From Synechococcales cyanobacterium PMM_0003 (lineage in GTDB: Bacteria; Cyanobacteriota; Cyanobacteriia; Pseudanabaenales; Pseudanabaenaceae), in NCBI GenBank assembly GCA_949128015.1, contig CASBRC010000315.1, forward strand, positions 1 through 14,194: a stretch of DNA of 14,194 nucleotides, given 5' to 3'. Both the position numbers and the translations under genes were made by a program. Positions within the stretch are counted from its first letter, which is position 1. Every line of letters begins with the position of its first letter. Positions 6,967 to 14,194 of the stretch are shown here, piece by piece. The notes under the pieces are model-generated. The model made no database searches, was not told where the DNA came from, and worked only from the letters and a program-made list of their open reading frames with translations.

Positions 6967-8265
6967 ATGACCAACTTGTTTCCCATCCTCGCCGCATCTG
7001 ATCCTCTTGTCTCAGGTTTTATCGACAAAGAACTTGACAGACAGCGCAATAATATTGAATTAATTGCCAGCGAAAACTTTACATCCCTTGCGGTCATGGC
7101 AGCGCAGGGATCGGTATTAACTAATAAATACGCCGAAGGGCTTCCCAACAAACGCTATTACGGCGGTTGTGAGTTTGTTGACGAGATCGAATCGATCGCC
7201 ATTGAGCGGATCAAAGAATTATTTGGCGCAGCCCATGCCAACGTCCAGCCACACTCTGGCGCACAGGCTAACTTTGCGGTGTTCCTCACTTTGCTCAAGC
7301 CGGGTGATACCTTCTTGGGTATGGACTTGTCTCATGGTGGACATTTGACTCACGGCTCACCTGTAAATGTGTCGGGCATGTGGTTTAACAAAGTCCATTA
7401 CGGCTTAAATAAAGAAACTGAACAGCTAGATTTTGATGTAATCCGTGAACTTGCTCTAAAACATAAGCCGAAATTAATCATTTGTGGTTACTCAGCTTAT
7501 CCAAGGATTATTGATTTCGTTAAATTCAGAGAAATTGCCGATGAAGTTGGCGCGTACCTGATGGCTGATATCGCCCATATCGCAGGGTTAGTCGCTTCAG
7601 GACATCACCCCAACCCAATTCCCTACTGCGATGTCGTCACCACCACCACCCACAAAACATTGCGTGGCCCTCGCGGTGGTTTGATCATGACTCGTGATGC
7701 AGCGCTTGGCAAAAAGTTTGATAAATCGGTATTCCCTGGTTCTCAAGGTGGTCCCCTCGAACATGTGATCGCCGCTAAAGCGATCGCATTCGGTGAAGCC
7801 TTGCGTCCTGAGTTCAAGACTTATTGTGGACAAGTAATTGCTAACTCCCAAGCCCTTGCTGCTCAATTGCAAGAACGTGGATTCAAATTGGTTTCCAATG
7901 GTACAGATAATCATTTGTTATTGGTCGATTTGCGTTGTATTGGGATGACTGGTAAAGTTGCCGATTTATTGGTAAGCGGCATCAATGTCACCGCCAACAA
8001 AAACACAGTTCCATTCGATCCTGAATCGCCTTTTGTAACTAGTGGTTTACGCCTTGGTTCTCCAGCAATGACTTCTCGCGGACTAAAGGAAGTTGACTTC
8101 CGCGAAATCGGTAATATCATCGCCGATCGCCTTTTGAGTCCAGAGAGTGATCTTGTCCAAGCTGATTGCATTGCTAGAGTTCAAACACTTTGCGATCGCT
8201 TCCCTCTCTATCCTGAACTTGAGTATCCCAAAATCAGCGTCAAAGAGCCTGCTCTAGCTGTCTAG
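6967..8265 (+). CDS. glyA: Serine hydroxymethyltransferase
   Basis: A 432-residue cytosolic PLP enzyme that interconverts serine and glycine while passing a one-carbon unit to tetrahydrofolate; in photosynthetic cells it also works downstream of the glycine cleavage system in photorespiratory recovery. Motifs: ELIASENF (31-38), [14 protein letters not shown] (about 54-67), [15 protein letters not shown], and the cofactor loop [14 protein letters not shown] with the Schiff-base lysine at K230. Length and motif order are those of bacterial GlyA, complete and undamaged. The start ATG at 6967 is preceded by only a weak AGAAG ribosome binding site. The gene is divergent from the WD40 gene and is followed by a strong terminator. 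I looked for a glycine riboswitch in the 157-nt leader region and saw none. Confidence 0.97.
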   Translation: MTNLFPILAASDPLVSGFIDKELDRQRNNIELIASENFTSLAVMAAQGSVLTNKYAEGLPNKRYYGGCEFVDEIESIAIERIKELFGAAHANVQPHSGAQANFAVFLTLLKPGDTFLGMDLSHGGHLTHGSPVNVSGMWFNKVHYGLNKETEQLDFDVIRELALKHKPKLIICGYSAYPRIIDFVKFREIADEVGAYLMADIAHIAGLVASGHHPNPIPYCDVVTTTTHKTLRGPRGGLIMTRDAALGKKFDKSVFPGSQGGPLEHVIAAKAIAFGEALRPEFKTYCGQVIANSQALAAQLQERGFKLVSNGTDNHLLLVDLRCIGMTGKVADLLVSGINVTANKNTVPFDPESPFVTSGLRLGSPAMTSRGLKEVDFREIGNIIADRLLSPESDLVQADCIARVQTLCDRFPLYPELEYPKISVKEPALAV

Positions 8266-8314
8266 AAACAATTAACAAAAAGCCGCGCTAAGCGCGGCTT
8301 TTTGTTAATTGTTT
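8266..8314 (+). terminator. Rho-independent terminator of glyA
   Basis: The arms 8266-8288 and 8292-8314 form a perfect 23-bp stem with a 3-nt TAA loop. It begins right after the glyA stop codon, with GCCGCGC/GCGCGGC next to the loop and A-tracts/T-tracts outside (GCGCGGCTTTTTG). This is a textbook intrinsic terminator, symmetric enough to act on both strands. Confidence 0.92.
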
Positions 8315-8335
8315 GAACAAATGCCGTGATGCATT

Positions 8336-8361
8336 CCCCGTCCTGCTTCGCGAGGACGGGG
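8336..8361. repeat. Terminal-type hairpin of a decayed IS200/IS605 element
   Basis: CCCCGTCCT (8336-8344) pairs with AGGACGGGG (8353-8361). The 8-nt loop can add two further G-C pairs by bulging G8352, and bulged subterminal hairpins are how IS200/IS605 elements mark their ends. It directly abuts the stop codon of the tnpA remnant (8362), the normal place for the right-end hairpin of such an element. No second end was found. Confidence 0.55.
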
Positions 8362-8496
8362 TTAAGAACGTTTGGGGTTTTCGCTTTCAGGACTATCTTG
8401 GCTTTGGATGTACTGTGTAAATATGGCTTTTAGTTTTTTTCGATGCTTTGTGACAAACACTATATGTATATAAAGACTAGAAATACAATAAACCTG
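8362..8496 (-). pseudogene. IS200/IS605 TnpA (Y1 transposase) remnant, internally deleted
   Basis: Read leftward from 8496 to a TAA at 8362-8364, 44 sense codons are open but lack an ATG. The first part contains CISSLYIHIVFVTKHRKKL, the N-terminal strand of TnpA transposases (relatives read SLNYHLVFVTKYRRK). It runs straight into AIFTQYIQSQDSPE, which matches the extreme C-terminus of the same family (relatives read IQQYIQNQDAPE). The roughly 100 residues between, including the HUH metal site and the catalytic tyrosine, are missing, yet the join is in frame. A stop at 8497-8499 cuts off the original start. It is therefore a dead fragment, not a functional gene. It fills the space between the glyA terminator and mfd together with the hairpin at 8336-8361. 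The family match is by recall of conserved motifs, not by database search. Confidence 0.7.
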
Positions 8497-8519
8497 TTAA
8501 ATTGCTAAGCTTATACACA

Positions 8520-8546
8520 ATGCCATTTTCTAACTTTGCCATTTAA
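8520..8546 (+). other. Eight-codon reading frame just upstream of mfd
   Basis: ATGCCATTTTC at 8520-8530 opens a frame encoding MPFSNFAI that stops at 8544-8546, three bases before the mfd ATG. The same beginning recurs at the mfd start (ATGCCGTTTTC, 8550-8560). It could be a short upstream frame affecting mfd translation, or merely a duplicated, abandoned start. No ribosome binding site distinguishes the two. Confidence 0.25.
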
Positions 8547-8549
8547 CCC

Positions 8550-11500
8550 ATGCCGTTTTCCTCTGTAATTCGTTCATTAATTCGATCGCCGCTCACTGAT
8601 GAACTAGAGAGTAAACTGGCGCGATCGCACCAACTCACACTTTCGGGCTTATCGCGAGTAGGTAAAGGACTGGTTAGCTCGACTCTAAGCCAAAAGCAAG
8701 AGCGACTGATGCTCGTCATTGCGGCCACAATCGAAGAAGCAGGGCGGTGGTCGGTGCAGCTAGAGACGATGGGCTGGCAGACTGTGCATTTTTATCCCAC
8801 GTCCGATGTACTGCCCTACGAACCCTATGCGCCTGAATCAGAGATTATTTGGGGACAGATGCAGATTTTGGCGGATTTAGTTAATTGGGATGAGCGAGAA
8901 GGAGACAAGAAAAAAATTGCGATCGTAGCAACTGATCGCGCCCTTCAACCACATTTACCCAGTCCTGAAGAATTCAAAGAATATTGTTTGTCACTGGAAA
9001 TTGGCACAGAGATTAAACTGCAAGATATGGCAGGAAATTTGGCTCTAATGGGTTACGAGCATACATCCACCGTCGAGACAGAAGGACAATGGGGAAGACG
9101 TGGCGATATTATTGATATTTTCCCAGTTTCCAGTGAAATGCCTGTACGGATTGATTGGTTTGGCGATGAAATAGAACGTATCCGCGAATTTGAACCTTCT
9201 ACCCAAAGACCTCTTGATAGTATTCCATCGGTTCTGCTAGCACCAATTAGCTATGGGCATATCTTAGGTGAATTACCATCAAACGATCGCAATCTTGATG
9301 ATGAATTTAGCGTTCAAGGTTTTGCAGTTCATCCAAATTCCACGGCTTCTTTATTAGACTATCTCCCGACTTCAGAGAATTGCCTAGTTGTAATTGATGA
9401 AATCGATCAATGTCAAGCCCATTGCGATCGCTGGTACGAATCCGCCGAGGAGATCTATCCCCAGCCCCTCTCCCAGAGGGCGAGGGGAGAAAGAAGTGAG
9501 GGCAAACTCCATCGTTCATTTACAGAATGTCTAGAACAAATCCAAAAATTTGATCGCATCGAACTATTTGAACTAGGTGAAGAAAATCGCGGCATAAATA
9601 TGTCCAGTCGGTCAATTCCCGCAATTCCGCATCAATTTGCCAAGCTCGCTCAAACCATCCGCGACTATCGCGAACAAAAATATAAAATCATTCTCGTCTC
9701 CGCCCAACCTTCGCGCACAGTTGCCCTGCTGCAAGAGCATGATTGCCAAGCCCAATTTATCCCCAATGTCCGCGACTATCCTGCGATCGATAAAACCCAT
9801 AACCTCAGAATTGCTGTAGCCTTAAAATATTCAGGCATTGCGGAAATCCAAGGTTTTGTGCTGCCCACTTATCGCATTGTCGTAATTAGCGATCGCGAAT
9901 TTTTTGGACAACATGCGCTTGGAACTCCCAACTACGTGCGTAAGCGTAGAAGAGCTGTTTCTAAACAAGTCGATCTAAATAAACTCTCCGCAGGTGATTA
10001 CGTTGTCCATAAAAATCATGGCGTAGGTCAGTTTGTGAAACTCGAAAGATTGACATTAAATAAGGAAACTCGCGAATATCTAGTTCTCAAATATGCCGAT
10101 GGCTTATTGCGTGTAGTTGTCGATCAGATGTCAATTCTATCGCGCTATCGGGGCATGAATGAGAGCAAACCAGAACTACACAAAATGACAGGCAAGGCTT
10201 GGACGAATACCACCGCTAAAGCCAAGAAAGCAATTAAAAAAATTGCTTTTGATTTGTTAGAACTTTACGCTAAGCGATCGCAACAACTAGGATATGCTTT
10301 CCCGCCTGATAATCCTTGGCAACTAGAAATGGAAGATTCTTTTCCCTATCAAGCCACACCCGATCAACTCAAAGCAACTCAAGATGTCAAGCAGGACATG
10401 GAAAGTTCGCGCCCAATGGATCGGCTGGTTTGTGGCGATGTCGGATTTGGGAAGACCGAAGTTGCCATTCGCACAATTTTTAAAGCCGTGACTACAGGTA
10501 AACAAGCGGCTCTGCTCGTGCCAACCACGATTCTCGCACAGCAGCATTATCACAGTTTGCAAGAACGCTATGCCGCCTATCCTGTAAATATTGCGCTACT
10601 CAATCGTTTTCGCTCTACTTCCGAGAAAAAAGAAATTTATCGCAAGCTGAAAACTGGCGAACTAGATATCGTTGTGGGTACGCATCAACTTCTATCTAAA
10701 GATGTGGAATTTAAAGATTTAGGGCTATTGGTAATTGATGAAGAACAGCGCTTTGGGGTCGCTCAGAAAGAGAAGATCAAAACCATGAAAACGGAAGTGG
10801 ATGTGCTGACTCTATCGGCAACACCAATTCCCAGAACTCTATATATGGCGATGTCTGGGGTTCGGGAGATGAGTCTGATTACTACGCCACCACCATCTAG
10901 GCGATCGATTATGACGCATTTATCCCGTTATAATCTCGAACTAGTCAGAGCCGCAATTAGACAGGAACTCGATCGCGGCGGACAGATTTTTTATGTGGTT
11001 TCGCGTATTGATGATATCGAAGAAGTCTCGGCAAAAGTCCATGAAATGCTACCTTCAGTACGCATGGCGATCGCCCATGGACAGATGCCCGAATCAGAAC
11101 TGGAATCGACCATGCTCAGCTTTAGCAGTGGCGAATCAGACATGATGATCTGCACCACAATTATCGAGTCAGGGCTAGATATTCCTCGCGTAAACACAAT
11201 CATCATCGCAGATGCTCAAAGATTTGGACTAGCGCAACTCTATCAATTACGCGGTCGCGTCGGTCGGGCAGGTATTCAAGCCCATGCGTGGCTTTTTTAT
11301 CAAGAGAAAGGCGAACTAACTGATGTCGCTCGTAAACGCCTCAAAGCGATTCAAGAATTTACCCACCTTGGCTCAGGCTATCAATTAGCCATGCGCGATA
11401 TGGAAATCCGTGGCGTGGGGAATCTCTTAGGCTCAGAGCAATCGGGACAGATCAACACGATTGGTTTTGATTTGTATATGGAAATGTTGCAAGAAGCGAT

Positions 11501-11990
11501 CGCAGAAATACGTGGCTCAGAGATTCCTGAAGTCGAGGATACCCAAGTTGATCTACCGATTACTGCCTTTATCCCTGCCGAATATATTCCCGATGGCGAT
11601 CGCAAAATGAGTGCTTACCGTGCAGTAGCCTCTGTAAGTTCCCGCCGCGAACTCAACCAAATCATCGAAGAGTGGACTGATTGCTATGGAAACGTTCCTG
11701 CTCCCGCGATGCAGTTGCTCAAAGTTATGGAATTGAAACTAATCGCCAAACGTATCGGGTTCTCTCGCATTAAACCCGAAGGCAAACAACATGTTGTCCT
11801 AGAGTCTAAAATGGAAGAGCCTGCATGGAAACTCTTACATGAGCGTCTACCTAGTCATCTGCGATCGCGCTTTGTTTATAGCCAAGGTAATGTCACGGTT
11901 AGAGGCTTAGGCACGCTTTCTCACGATAAACAGCTTAATAGTTTGATTGAATGGTTAGATGTTATGCATCTCGCTAAAGCCGAATCTTAA
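8550..11990 (+). CDS. mfd: Transcription-repair coupling factor Mfd
   Basis: A 1146-residue cytoplasmic ATPase that pushes stalled RNA polymerase off damaged template and recruits UvrA for nucleotide excision repair. In order: a UvrB-like N-terminal module (about 20-260) with no functional ATP site; an RNA-polymerase-interacting CarD-like domain around 475-545 ([15 protein letters not shown], with GDYVV starting at 482); the RecG-like translocase with Walker A GDVGFGKT (629-636), the DEEQ box (730-733), [10 protein letters not shown], and [12 protein letters not shown]; and the autoinhibitory C-terminal domain (about 990-1110). Length matches E. coli Mfd (1148). Oddity: residues 304-318 are encoded by an inserted palindromic repeat in the poorly conserved region before the polymerase-binding domain; the frame is kept and the enzyme is probably functional. 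Its start is the ATG at 8550; no clear Shine-Dalgarno sequence is seen. Confidence 0.97.
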   Translation: MPFSSVIRSLIRSPLTDELESKLARSHQLTLSGLSRVGKGLVSSTLSQKQERLMLVIAATIEEAGRWSVQLETMGWQTVHFYPTSDVLPYEPYAPESEIIWGQMQILADLVNWDEREGDKKKIAIVATDRALQPHLPSPEEFKEYCLSLEIGTEIKLQDMAGNLALMGYEHTSTVETEGQWGRRGDIIDIFPVSSEMPVRIDWFGDEIERIREFEPSTQRPLDSIPSVLLAPISYGHILGELPSNDRNLDDEFSVQGFAVHPNSTASLLDYLPTSENCLVVIDEIDQCQAHCDRWYESAEEIYPQPLSQRARGERSEGKLHRSFTECLEQIQKFDRIELFELGEENRGINMSSRSIPAIPHQFAKLAQTIRDYREQKYKIILVSAQPSRTVALLQEHDCQAQFIPNVRDYPAIDKTHNLRIAVALKYSGIAEIQGFVLPTYRIVVISDREFFGQHALGTPNYVRKRRRAVSKQVDLNKLSAGDYVVHKNHGVGQFVKLERLTLNKETREYLVLKYADGLLRVVVDQMSILSRYRGMNESKPELHKMTGKAWTNTTAKAKKAIKKIAFDLLELYAKRSQQLGYAFPPDNPWQLEMEDSFPYQATPDQLKATQDVKQDMESSRPMDRLVCGDVGFGKTEVAIRTIFKAVTTGKQAALLVPTTILAQQHYHSLQERYAAYPVNIALLNRFRSTSEKKEIYRKLKTGELDIVVGTHQLLSKDVEFKDLGLLVIDEEQRFGVAQKEKIKTMKTEVDVLTLSATPIPRTLYMAMSGVREMSLITTPPPSRRSIMTHLSRYNLELVRAAIRQELDRGGQIFYVVSRIDDIEEVSAKVHEMLPSVRMAIAHGQMPESELESTMLSFSSGESDMMICTTIIESGLDIPRVNTIIIADAQRFGLAQLYQLRGRVGRAGIQAHAWLFYQEKGELTDVARKRLKAIQEFTHLGSGYQLAMRDMEIRGVGNLLGSEQSGQINTIGFDLYMEMLQEAIAEIRGSEIPEVEDTQVDLPITAFIPAEYIPDGDRKMSAYRAVASVSSRRELNQIIEEWTDCYGNVPAPAMQLLKVMELKLIAKRIGFSRIKPEGKQHVVLESKMEEPAWKLLHERLPSHLRSRFVYSQGNVTVRGLGTLSHDKQLNSLIEWLDVMHLAKAES
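9459..9503 (+). repeat. Dispersed cyanobacterial palindrome inserted in frame within mfd
   Basis: About 45 nt beginning near CCCAGCCCCTCTCCC. The arms 9465-9474 and 9478-9487 pair over ten positions with one T-C mismatch and an AGA loop, followed by AGAAAGAAGTGAGGG. This resembles a C-rich palindrome (CAGCCCCTCTCCC ... GAGGGGAGAAAG) scattered between genes in many cyanobacteria. Here it is translated as a run starting [10 protein letters not shown], low-complexity and basic, between two stretches (WYESAEEIY and KLHRSF) that look like ordinary Mfd sequence. Confidence 0.7.
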
Positions 11991-12023
11991 TAAACTTTAT
12001 TATTTCATTCCATTATTAATTTC

Positions 12024-12052
12024 TTGCTATGCGCATACTGCTCTGATATAGT
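12024..12052 (+). promoter_or_regulatory. Predicted promoter of the cobalamin riboswitch leader
   Basis: TTGCTA at 12024-12029 and TATAGT at 12047-12052 are separated by exactly 17 bp. Transcription would begin near 12059, a few bases before the first paired segment of the riboswitch. It lies 33 nt after the mfd stop codon. The only possible mfd terminator is an AT-only palindrome at 11988-12002, so mfd read-through into the leader is possible. Confidence 0.6.
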
Positions 12053-12065
12053 GCTTTTATTAGTC

Positions 12066-12208
12066 GGTTTTAGTGAGGAGCAGTCACTAAGATTAATGGG
12101 GAAAGTTCGGTGTAAATCCGACGCTGTACCGCAACTGTAATGAAAGCTGAAGATTAATTTCAATGCGCTTTTTGAGTCAGGATGCCCGCCGATAACGACC
12201 GTAAAACC
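12066..12208 (+). promoter_or_regulatory. Cobalamin (adenosylcobalamin) riboswitch
   Basis: The conserved B12-aptamer core is legible: TTAATGGGGAA (12093-12103), CGGTGTAAATCCGACGCTG (12108-12126), the B12-box-like CCGCAACTGT (12129-12138) and GAGTCAGGATGCCCGCC (12174-12190). An outer closing stem pairs GGTTTTA (12066-12072) with TAAAACC (12202-12208), seven perfect pairs, and AGTGA/TCACT form an inner hairpin at 12072-12088. Such riboswitches bind adenosylcobalamin and shut off downstream B12 uptake or synthesis genes when the vitamin is plentiful. The expression platform is unclear: no strong terminator follows immediately. The next substantial reading frame is the TonB-dependent receptor about 400 nt downstream. 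Confidence 0.92.
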
Positions 12209-12495
12209 TATCCCATCTGCGAGTTACAGAATGCGAGATCTAATTAAAATTTCAATCACAGCTTTGCTTCGGCGAATTAACCAGTTCGCTATTTTGTCGT
12301 GAAAAAAATTTAGCTATATATTGCTAGAGATATAGCTTTAAGCGATTTTAGATATTGCGATCGCAGTTTTTTGTACTCGATTTAGTTTGTAAATATTTAA
12401 ATAGATAGAATGTCAAGGTCAAAATGCTTTCCCTTGATTGATTCTGTTTGTATAGGAAACTTGCGATCGCATTTTAACATCGCGCATCTAAATAT
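12209..12495 (+). other. AT-rich leader between riboswitch and second promoter; no convincing gene
   Basis: This 287-nt stretch has no clear protein gene on either strand. It holds a 23-codon frame (ATG 12231 to TGA 12302, beginning MRDLIKISITALLRR) right after the riboswitch, without a recognisable family. There are also small hairpins: GCGAA/TTCGC within 12274-12291, an 8-bp stem 12312-12319/12330-12337, and TCAAGG/CCTTGA near 12414-12440. Two HIP1 sites lie near 12358 and 12463. Any of the hairpins could belong to the riboswitch expression platform; none is a strong terminator. Confidence 0.4.
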
Positions 12496-12524
12496 TTGAC
12501 ATAAATACAATGCCTATGTAATGA
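12496..12524 (+). promoter_or_regulatory. Second predicted promoter, upstream of the TonB receptor
   Basis: A perfect -35 hexamer TTGACA (12496-12501) is followed after 17 bp by TAATGA (12519-12524), a weaker -10 with TG immediately before it. Transcripts from here would start near 12531 and lack the riboswitch altogether. The -10 region is covered by the Fur box, so iron-loaded Fur would be expected to repress this promoter. Confidence 0.5.
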
Positions 12525-12538
12525 TAATGATTATCATT
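12520..12538. promoter_or_regulatory. Fur box
   Basis: AATGATAATGATTATCATT is a perfect 9-1-9 inverted repeat and contains the 7-1-7 Fur consensus (TGATAAT, one base, ATTATCA). Fur with bound ferrous iron represses iron-uptake genes through such sites. It overlaps the -10 region of the predicted promoter starting at 12496 and lies 72 nt upstream of the proposed receptor start. Confidence 0.8.
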
Positions 12539-12609
12539 CTCGTGTTAGATCGCAAAAGGCATTAAAGAATCGATTCAGAATTTTTGTGATAAACCAATGG
12601 ACTCAGACT

Positions 12610-14194
12610 GTGATTAGAATTGATTTTACCGACTTTTTAACAAGATCTTTCCTTGCTCAAACCATTGCAATTGGAGGCTTTTCGGGAATTGCGTTTTTAC
12701 CATTAGCAACTTTGATGGATTATGCGATCGCATCTGATCTCACATCACCAATACAAGAACCCCCCTCTCAAATCGCGCAAACTCCCGTTACTCCCAATGA
12801 TGATGAACCCGATGAAATTGAAATTACGGTAACTGGCAAAATCTTGCGCCGTCCCGTCACATCGACCCAACGGCGTGATGGCACTTTGCAAGATGGAACC
12901 CGTCCTGCCTATACAATCAACCGCGAAGAGATTGAACAACAAGGTGCGAGAACAGCCAAAGAAGCGCTGAAATTTTTACCAGGAATTTTAGGCGCTGGCA
13001 CGGGCGGAACTGAGTTTAATGCTTTGAGTGGTCAGTTTATTCGTGGTTCTAACACTAGCCAAGTTCTGATTTTGTTAGATGGTCGTCCGATTAATAATGT
13101 CGGTGGCGGCGGATTTGACTTGTCAGAAATCTCGACAAGCTTGATTGAGCGGATTGAAGTTGTGCCTGGTGGCGGATCAACCTTGTACGGCTCCGATGCG
13201 ATCGGTGGGATTATCAACATCATCACCAAGCGACCGACTGAGCAGTTTTCAGCAAGTGCCAAATTGGAAGTTGGTAGCTATGGACTAAATGAGCAATCCA
13301 TTCAACTTAGCCAAAAGATCGGTGAGTTAAGTTATGTGCTTGGCTTTACCCGTATCCAAGCTCAAAATAACTATCCCTTTAGTATTCCTGAAGCCAACTT
13401 TAGCGGCACGGCTGTAAATAATGATGCGATCGCCAACAATACCAATCTCAAACTGGAATATCAGCCAAGCGATCGCACAAAAATTGCTTTGACAGCTTTT
13501 TACCTAGCCAAAAATCAGGGCGGACCTGGTGGTGTCCCAATTCCTAATCCTCGATTTGGACAAGGATTTTTTAATTCTCTCACTGATAATAATCGTAAGT
13601 ATACCGATCAGGTTTTTCTAGATCTAGGATTAGAACAAAAACTTGGCGAAAGTGATGACTCATTGCTCTCAGTCAGGGTTTACAACGATCGCCTAAATAC
13701 CCGTTTTGACAATCGCACCACCTTTGCAAATACTTTAGTGGGTAATCCACCTGTTCTCACCAATACACCTCAAACTCAGCGACGCTCTGAGACTCGTCAA
13801 AATAGTACAGGCTTGCAGATTCAGCATAATTGGAAATTTGCCTCTAACCAAAACCTAACTTACGGTTTGGACTATCGTTCTACTAATGCTGTCAGTGAGA
13901 CTACAAATCTCGTTACTAATGTGCTGACTCCTAGCTACAACGCCAATATCTCTCAAGGAGCTGTATTTGCTCAATACAGCAATGATCTCACCGATAGATT
14001 GAGTGTTACGGCAGGATTGCGTCAGGAGTTTAGCAGCTTAGTTAATGGCTCAGTGACAACTCCTGCCGTGGGTATTAAATATGCCTTAACTGACTCCACC
14101 ACTGTTCGCGCTAACTACATTCGCAACTTCCGCACGCCCACGATCGCTAATTTATTTAATGCCAATCCCACAAATATTGGCAATCCAAATTTAC
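12610..14194 (+). CDS. TonB-dependent outer-membrane receptor, BtuB-like or siderophore type (runs off the right edge)
   Basis: The first 528 codons of an outer-membrane active-transport beta-barrel driven by TonB/ExbBD. From the GTG at 12610 there is a signal-peptide-like segment (hydrophobic core about 18-35, likely cleavage near AIA-SD, 39-43), a TonB-box region EIEITVTG (69-76), a plug domain (about 90-207) with QFIRGSNTSQVLILLDGRP and RIEVVPGGGSTLYGSDAIGGIINIITK (R181-K207, text split by motif), then barrel strands. The AMIN domain found in many cyanobacterial siderophore receptors is absent, which favours a short BtuB-like protein. The upstream cobalamin riboswitch suggests B12 uptake, the Fur box suggests iron or siderophore uptake; substrate is undecided. 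Start is uncertain: GTG at 12586 is also in frame, the only ATG (12715) would destroy the signal peptide, and a stop at 12502 bounds the frame. Confidence 0.88.
   Translation, partial: MIRIDFTDFLTRSFLAQTIAIGGFSGIAFLPLATLMDYAIASDLTSPIQEPPSQIAQTPVTPNDDEPDEIEITVTGKILRRPVTSTQRRDGTLQDGTRPAYTINREEIEQQGARTAKEALKFLPGILGAGTGGTEFNALSGQFIRGSNTSQVLILLDGRPINNVGGGGFDLSEISTSLIERIEVVPGGGSTLYGSDAIGGIINIITKRPTEQFSASAKLEVGSYGLNEQSIQLSQKIGELSYVLGFTRIQAQNNYPFSIPEANFSGTAVNNDAIANNTNLKLEYQPSDRTKIALTAFYLAKNQGGPGGVPIPNPRFGQGFFNSLTDNNRKYTDQVFLDLGLEQKLGESDDSLLSVRVYNDRLNTRFDNRTTFANTLVGNPPVLTNTPQTQRRSETRQNSTGLQIQHNWKFASNQNLTYGLDYRSTNAVSETTNLVTNVLTPSYNANISQGAVFAQYSNDLTDRLSVTAGLRQEFSSLVNGSVTTPAVGIKYALTDSTTVRANYIRNFRTPTIANLFNANPTNIGNPNL

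Noticed and set aside
12597..12617. ATG at 12597 as the receptor start
   Set aside because: It is in the wrong frame and reaches a stop after six codons; GTG at 12610 or 12586 is needed to read into the signal peptide.
12745..12942. 65-codon minus-strand frame
   Set aside because: Antisense to the N-terminal part of the TonB receptor, whose TonB box and plug motifs are clear.
13032..13262. 76-codon minus-strand frame
   Set aside because: Antisense to the receptor plug domain; proline/serine-rich shadow translation.
1..14194. CRISPR arrays, tRNA or rRNA genes, complete insertion sequences
   Set aside because: No regularly spaced direct repeats, no tRNA cloverleaf or rRNA core sequence noticed on either strand, and only the decayed IS200-type fragment at 8336-8496.

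Overview
The window looks like chromosomal DNA from a cyanobacterium, most like a Pseudanabaena-type genome (inference). It is moderately AT-rich and holds roughly thirty copies of the HIP1 octamer GCGATCGC. Its gene complement (IS200-type debris, palindromic cyanobacterial repeats, WD40 protein, TonB receptor) fits that group. There are ten protein genes, two of them cut by the window edges, plus one transposase remnant.

Positions 1-4359 hold six genes all read leftward. In transcription order they are a SIMPL/DUF541 envelope protein, a zinc-ribbon membrane protein, an ABC exporter, a nucleotidyltransferase (MNT) and HEPN pair overlapping by 4 nt, and the 5' end of a phosphomannomutase/phosphoglucomutase. 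Long near-perfect hairpins at 3544-3580 and 2976-3028 separate the first three, so this is a series of short transcription units rather than one operon.

Positions 4459-8314 hold core metabolism. DAHP synthase (entry to the shikimate pathway, +) converges on a WD40 beta-propeller protein (-) across a compound palindromic repeat. The WD40 gene is divergent from glyA (serine hydroxymethyltransferase, +), which ends in a perfect 23-bp stem terminator.

Positions 8315-8549 look empty but hold a decayed IS200/IS605 element: a terminal-type hairpin followed by a tnpA fragment in which the N- and C-terminal ends are joined in frame and the catalytic centre is gone. mfd (transcription-repair coupling factor, +, 8550-11990) follows. 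It carries an in-frame insertion of a palindromic repeat normally found between genes, adding about 15 residues.

Positions 12024-14194 form a nutrient-uptake locus. A promoter drives a cobalamin riboswitch (12066-12208). About 290 nt later comes a second promoter (TTGACA) whose -10 region lies in a perfect 9-1-9 Fur-box palindrome. A TonB-dependent outer-membrane receptor follows and runs off the window. The receptor therefore appears to be under both vitamin B12 and iron control, which is the most unusual regulatory arrangement here. I see no tRNA, rRNA, CRISPR array or complete mobile element, and no convincing wholly new multi-gene system.
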